Positions 62,212-64,000 of a DNA stretch of 64,000 nt are shown here, piece after piece. The stretch comes from Paenibacillus pini JCM 16418. Its GTDB lineage: Bacteria > Bacillota > Bacilli > Paenibacillales > Paenibacillaceae. The notes beneath the pieces were generated by a model that did not search any database, was not told the DNA's origin, and worked only from the letters and a program-made list of their open reading frames with translations. Location of the stretch: the NCBI RefSeq assembly GCF_000576305.1, contig NZ_BAVZ01000019.1, positions 1 through 64,000 on the forward strand. The letters run 5' to 3'. The position numbers and the translations under genes were made by a program. Position 1 is the first letter of the stretch, and each line of letters begins with the position of its first letter.

Positions 62212-63042
62212 ATGCATAGTTCACCAATCATTATGCTGGGCGGTTTGCATATTGACTTGTCCGTCGTATTGATGCTAGTTGTGACTTCTGTGATCGTATT
62301 TGTTCTTGCAAAGTTAGCGACACGGAATTTGTCAGTAGAGAATCCGGGTAAACTTCAGAATTTTATGGAGTGGGGCGTTGATTTCATCAAGAACATGGTC
62401 TCTAGTACCATGGATATGAAGAAAGGTAAACACTTCGTTTCACTTGGACTTGCGCTCATCTTGTTCATATTTGTAGGCAATTTGCTCGGGTTACCGTTCG
62501 GTATTGTAACAGACTATCACGATAAGTCGAAAGCGCAGATTTTTGGTCATGAATTGTATACTGTTACGACTGCTTTGGACAAGGCAAATGAACAGCATCC
62601 AGATGAACATGCTGAAGTTGGCGTAGCTTGGTGGAAATCACCAACGGCTGATGCAGGCGTATCTATGGGTCTTGCAGCAATGATCTTCCTGTTGTCGCAC
62701 TTCTTGGGTATGACCAAGAATACCAAAGGATACTTTAGGCACTATATCGAACCTTACGTCTTCTTCCTTCCGATTAACCTGATTGAACAGGTTTCGAAGT
62801 TATTGACACACGGTATGCGTCTATTCGGTAATATCTTTGCTGGTGAAGTACTGATTTCAGTTATTTTGAAATTGACTGCACTGGGAGTAGGCGGTTATGT
62901 TGCTTCGGTTGCTGGTCTGATCGTATGGCAAGGTTTCAGTTTATTCGTAGGTACAATTCAAGCGTTTATCTTTGTTATGCTGACGATGGTATATCTATCT
63001 CAGATGCTAGAATCGCATGACGATCATGAACATGAGCACTAA
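62212..63042 (+). CDS. atpB: ATP synthase F0 subunit a
   Basis: A 276-residue stator subunit forming the proton half-channels. The essential Arg lies in LLTHGMRLFGNIFAGEVL, and the C-terminal helix has FVGTIQAFIFVMLTMVYL. An outer loop of about 45 residues rich in His and Asp separates the first and second helix groups, and the protein ends in a His/Glu tail (ESHDDHEHEH). AAAGGGGTG precedes the ATG. Confidence 0.96.
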   Translation: MHSSPIIMLGGLHIDLSVVLMLVVTSVIVFVLAKLATRNLSVENPGKLQNFMEWGVDFIKNMVSSTMDMKKGKHFVSLGLALILFIFVGNLLGLPFGIVTDYHDKSKAQIFGHELYTVTTALDKANEQHPDEHAEVGVAWWKSPTADAGVSMGLAAMIFLLSHFLGMTKNTKGYFRHYIEPYVFFLPINLIEQVSKLLTHGMRLFGNIFAGEVLISVILKLTALGVGGYVASVAGLIVWQGFSLFVGTIQAFIFVMLTMVYLSQMLESHDDHEHEH

Positions 63043-63137
63043 AATGGTACAAGTAATAAGGTTGGGCGTGAAGTAAACTTCCGCTTAACTCAAATATTAA
63101 CAAAAATAAAACACATCTTTTAAGGAGGATTTCACAA

Positions 63138-63362
63138 ATGGGAGTTTGGGCATATTTAGCAGCTGCAATTGCAGTAGGTTTGGGCGCGTTGGGCGCAGGT
63201 ATTGGTAACGGTCTGATTGTAAGTAAAACGGTAGAGGGTATCGCTCGTCAGCCAGAAGCGAAATCAACTTTGCAAACAACAATGTTTATCGGTGTCGCAC
63301 TAGTTGAAGCACTTCCGATCATCGGTGTAGTATTGGCATTCATGTTCTACACAGGAGCTTAA
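63138..63362 (+). CDS. atpE: ATP synthase F0 subunit c
   Basis: A 74-residue hairpin forming the rotating ring. Helix 1 is Gly/Ala-rich (GLGALGAGIGNGLIV), the polar loop is ARQPEA, and helix 2 carries the proton-binding E57 in LVEALPIIG. No Na+-binding Gln/Thr signature is apparent, so a proton ring is expected. AAGGAGG gives a very strong ribosome binding site, suited to the high copy number. Confidence 0.97.
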   Translation: MGVWAYLAAAIAVGLGALGAGIGNGLIVSKTVEGIARQPEAKSTLQTTMFIGVALVEALPIIGVVLAFMFYTGA

Positions 63363-63425
63363 TAACACAAGTCTTGACTATTGGCGGGGAAGGCCACAGC
63401 CGTCCACGCTTTCTTTTTACGAGAT

Positions 63426-63468
63426 ACAGAAACGGATACCTCACCTTTGGGCGTCGTACCGTTTCTGT
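63426..63468 (+). other. Intercistronic hairpin between atpE and atpF
   Basis: ACAGAAACGG and CCGTTTCTGT, a 10-bp perfect inverted repeat around 23 nt, in a 163-bp gap unusually long for this operon. It may stabilise the atpE message or reduce read-through. Confidence 0.6.
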
Positions 63469-63525
63469 TTTAGGGACAGGTCAAATATGACATGAATAGG
63501 TACGTCCGGAAAGGAGTGACTAGAA

Positions 63526-64000
63526 TTGAGTTTTGTATGGGAGTCTCTCGTAATCACAATTATCGCATTCGGGATTCTATATTTTCTATTGAATAAATAT
63601 GCTTTCGGACCGTTGTTCTCCGTTATGGAGCAGCGCCGTGAACTTGTGATGAATCAAATGAGTGAAGCTTCACAAACACGTGAGCAAGCAGTCGCTTACG
63701 TGGAGGAGCAAAAGCAAGCTCTTGCAAATGCGCGTAAAGAAGCTTATGACATTATCGAGCAATCCAAACAAACGAGCAGCAAACAGGCTGATCAATTGAT
63801 GGAGCAAGCTAAAGTCGAGGCAACTCGTATTAAAGAGGATGCTGTGCGTGATATTGCAAGCGAGAAGAATAAGGCGGTTCAAGAACTACGCAGTGAGCTG
63901 GGTAGCGTATCTGTTAAGATCGCATCCAAGTTGCTTGAGAAAGAAATCAGCAACGACAATGCGCAGGAAGAGCTTGTGGACCAATACCTTAAAGAGGTAG
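63526..64000 (+). CDS. atpF: ATP synthase F0 subunit b (3' end outside window)
   Basis: The first 158 residues of the peripheral-stalk subunit. One N-terminal membrane helix (SLVITIIAFGILYFLLNKY) is followed by FGPLFSVMEQRRELV and a long charged coiled coil (EEQKQALANARKEA and further). Start TTG 63526 has AAGGAGTGA upstream. The final LLEKEISNDNAQEELVDQY is the usual C-terminal segment, so only a few codons are missing. The remaining atp genes presumably follow. Confidence 0.95.
   Translation, partial: MSFVWESLVITIIAFGILYFLLNKYAFGPLFSVMEQRRELVMNQMSEASQTREQAVAYVEEQKQALANARKEAYDIIEQSKQTSSKQADQLMEQAKVEATRIKEDAVRDIASEKNKAVQELRSELGSVSVKIASKLLEKEISNDNAQEELVDQYLKEV

Overview
The window reads as chromosomal DNA of a spore-forming, low-to-moderate GC Gram-positive bacterium, most likely a Paenibacillus. 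The evidence is spoIIR, strong GGAGG-type ribosome binding sites with frequent GTG/TTG starts, and a Bacillales housekeeping order at the right end: prfA-prmC-(two FtsW/RodA-like genes)-spoIIR-tsaC-mntP-ywlE-rpiB-ywlG-glyA-upp-mnaA-atpZ-atpI-atpB-atpE-atpF. I see no rRNA, tRNA, IS element, prophage or CRISPR array.

Layout. 1-3 kb: the Arg/Gly-rich tail of a probable RNA helicase, a luciferase-like oxidoreductase, a frameshifted glutathione peroxidase and an SDR-type protein. 3.1-6.5 kb: an anaerobic formate block, with a formate/nitrite transporter behind two FNR-type boxes and then a molybdopterin oxidoreductase. mobA and a TorD-like chaperone (also behind an FNR-type box) follow at 14.5-16 kb and probably serve the same enzyme class. 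6.6-14.3 kb: two MFS transporters, two GNAT acetyltransferases, a MOSC protein, a DUF2164 protein and glnS. 16-22 kb: drug-efflux units, namely yerO/swrC-like (TetR plus RND pump) and yvdTSR-like (TetR plus paired SMR). 22-27.7 kb: cardiolipin synthase, a Fur-boxed siderophore ATPase, a membrane-anchored PLD protein and mntH with an MntR-like site.

27.8-38.3 kb holds the most interesting unit. A MerR-type regulator with a CarH-like B12-binding photosensor domain sits upstream of a carotenoid operon: three CrtN-like flavoproteins, a CrtM-like synthase, a CruF-like protein, an acyltransferase, a glycosyltransferase and type 2 IPP isomerase. Tandem 11-bp direct repeats (TGTATwATrTT-like) lie both in front of the regulator gene and over the operon promoter. 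This is the spacing expected of CarH operators, so the block looks like a self-contained light/B12-controlled pigment regulon.

38.5-48.2 kb: an ECF vitamin-type transporter, ychF, an ECF sigma/anti-sigma operon ending in a DUF4097 protein, and a LysR/amino-acid-permease divergon. 48.3-64 kb: the housekeeping and sporulation block, ending inside atpF.

At least eight otherwise normal genes carry one single-base frameshift each (gpx, swrC, three crtN-like genes, the cruF-like gene, the ECF S component, ywlE). Restoring one base gives full-length family members every time. Consensus sequencing errors explain the scatter best, but four of the eight fall in the carotenoid operon, so real decay of pigment synthesis is not excluded.
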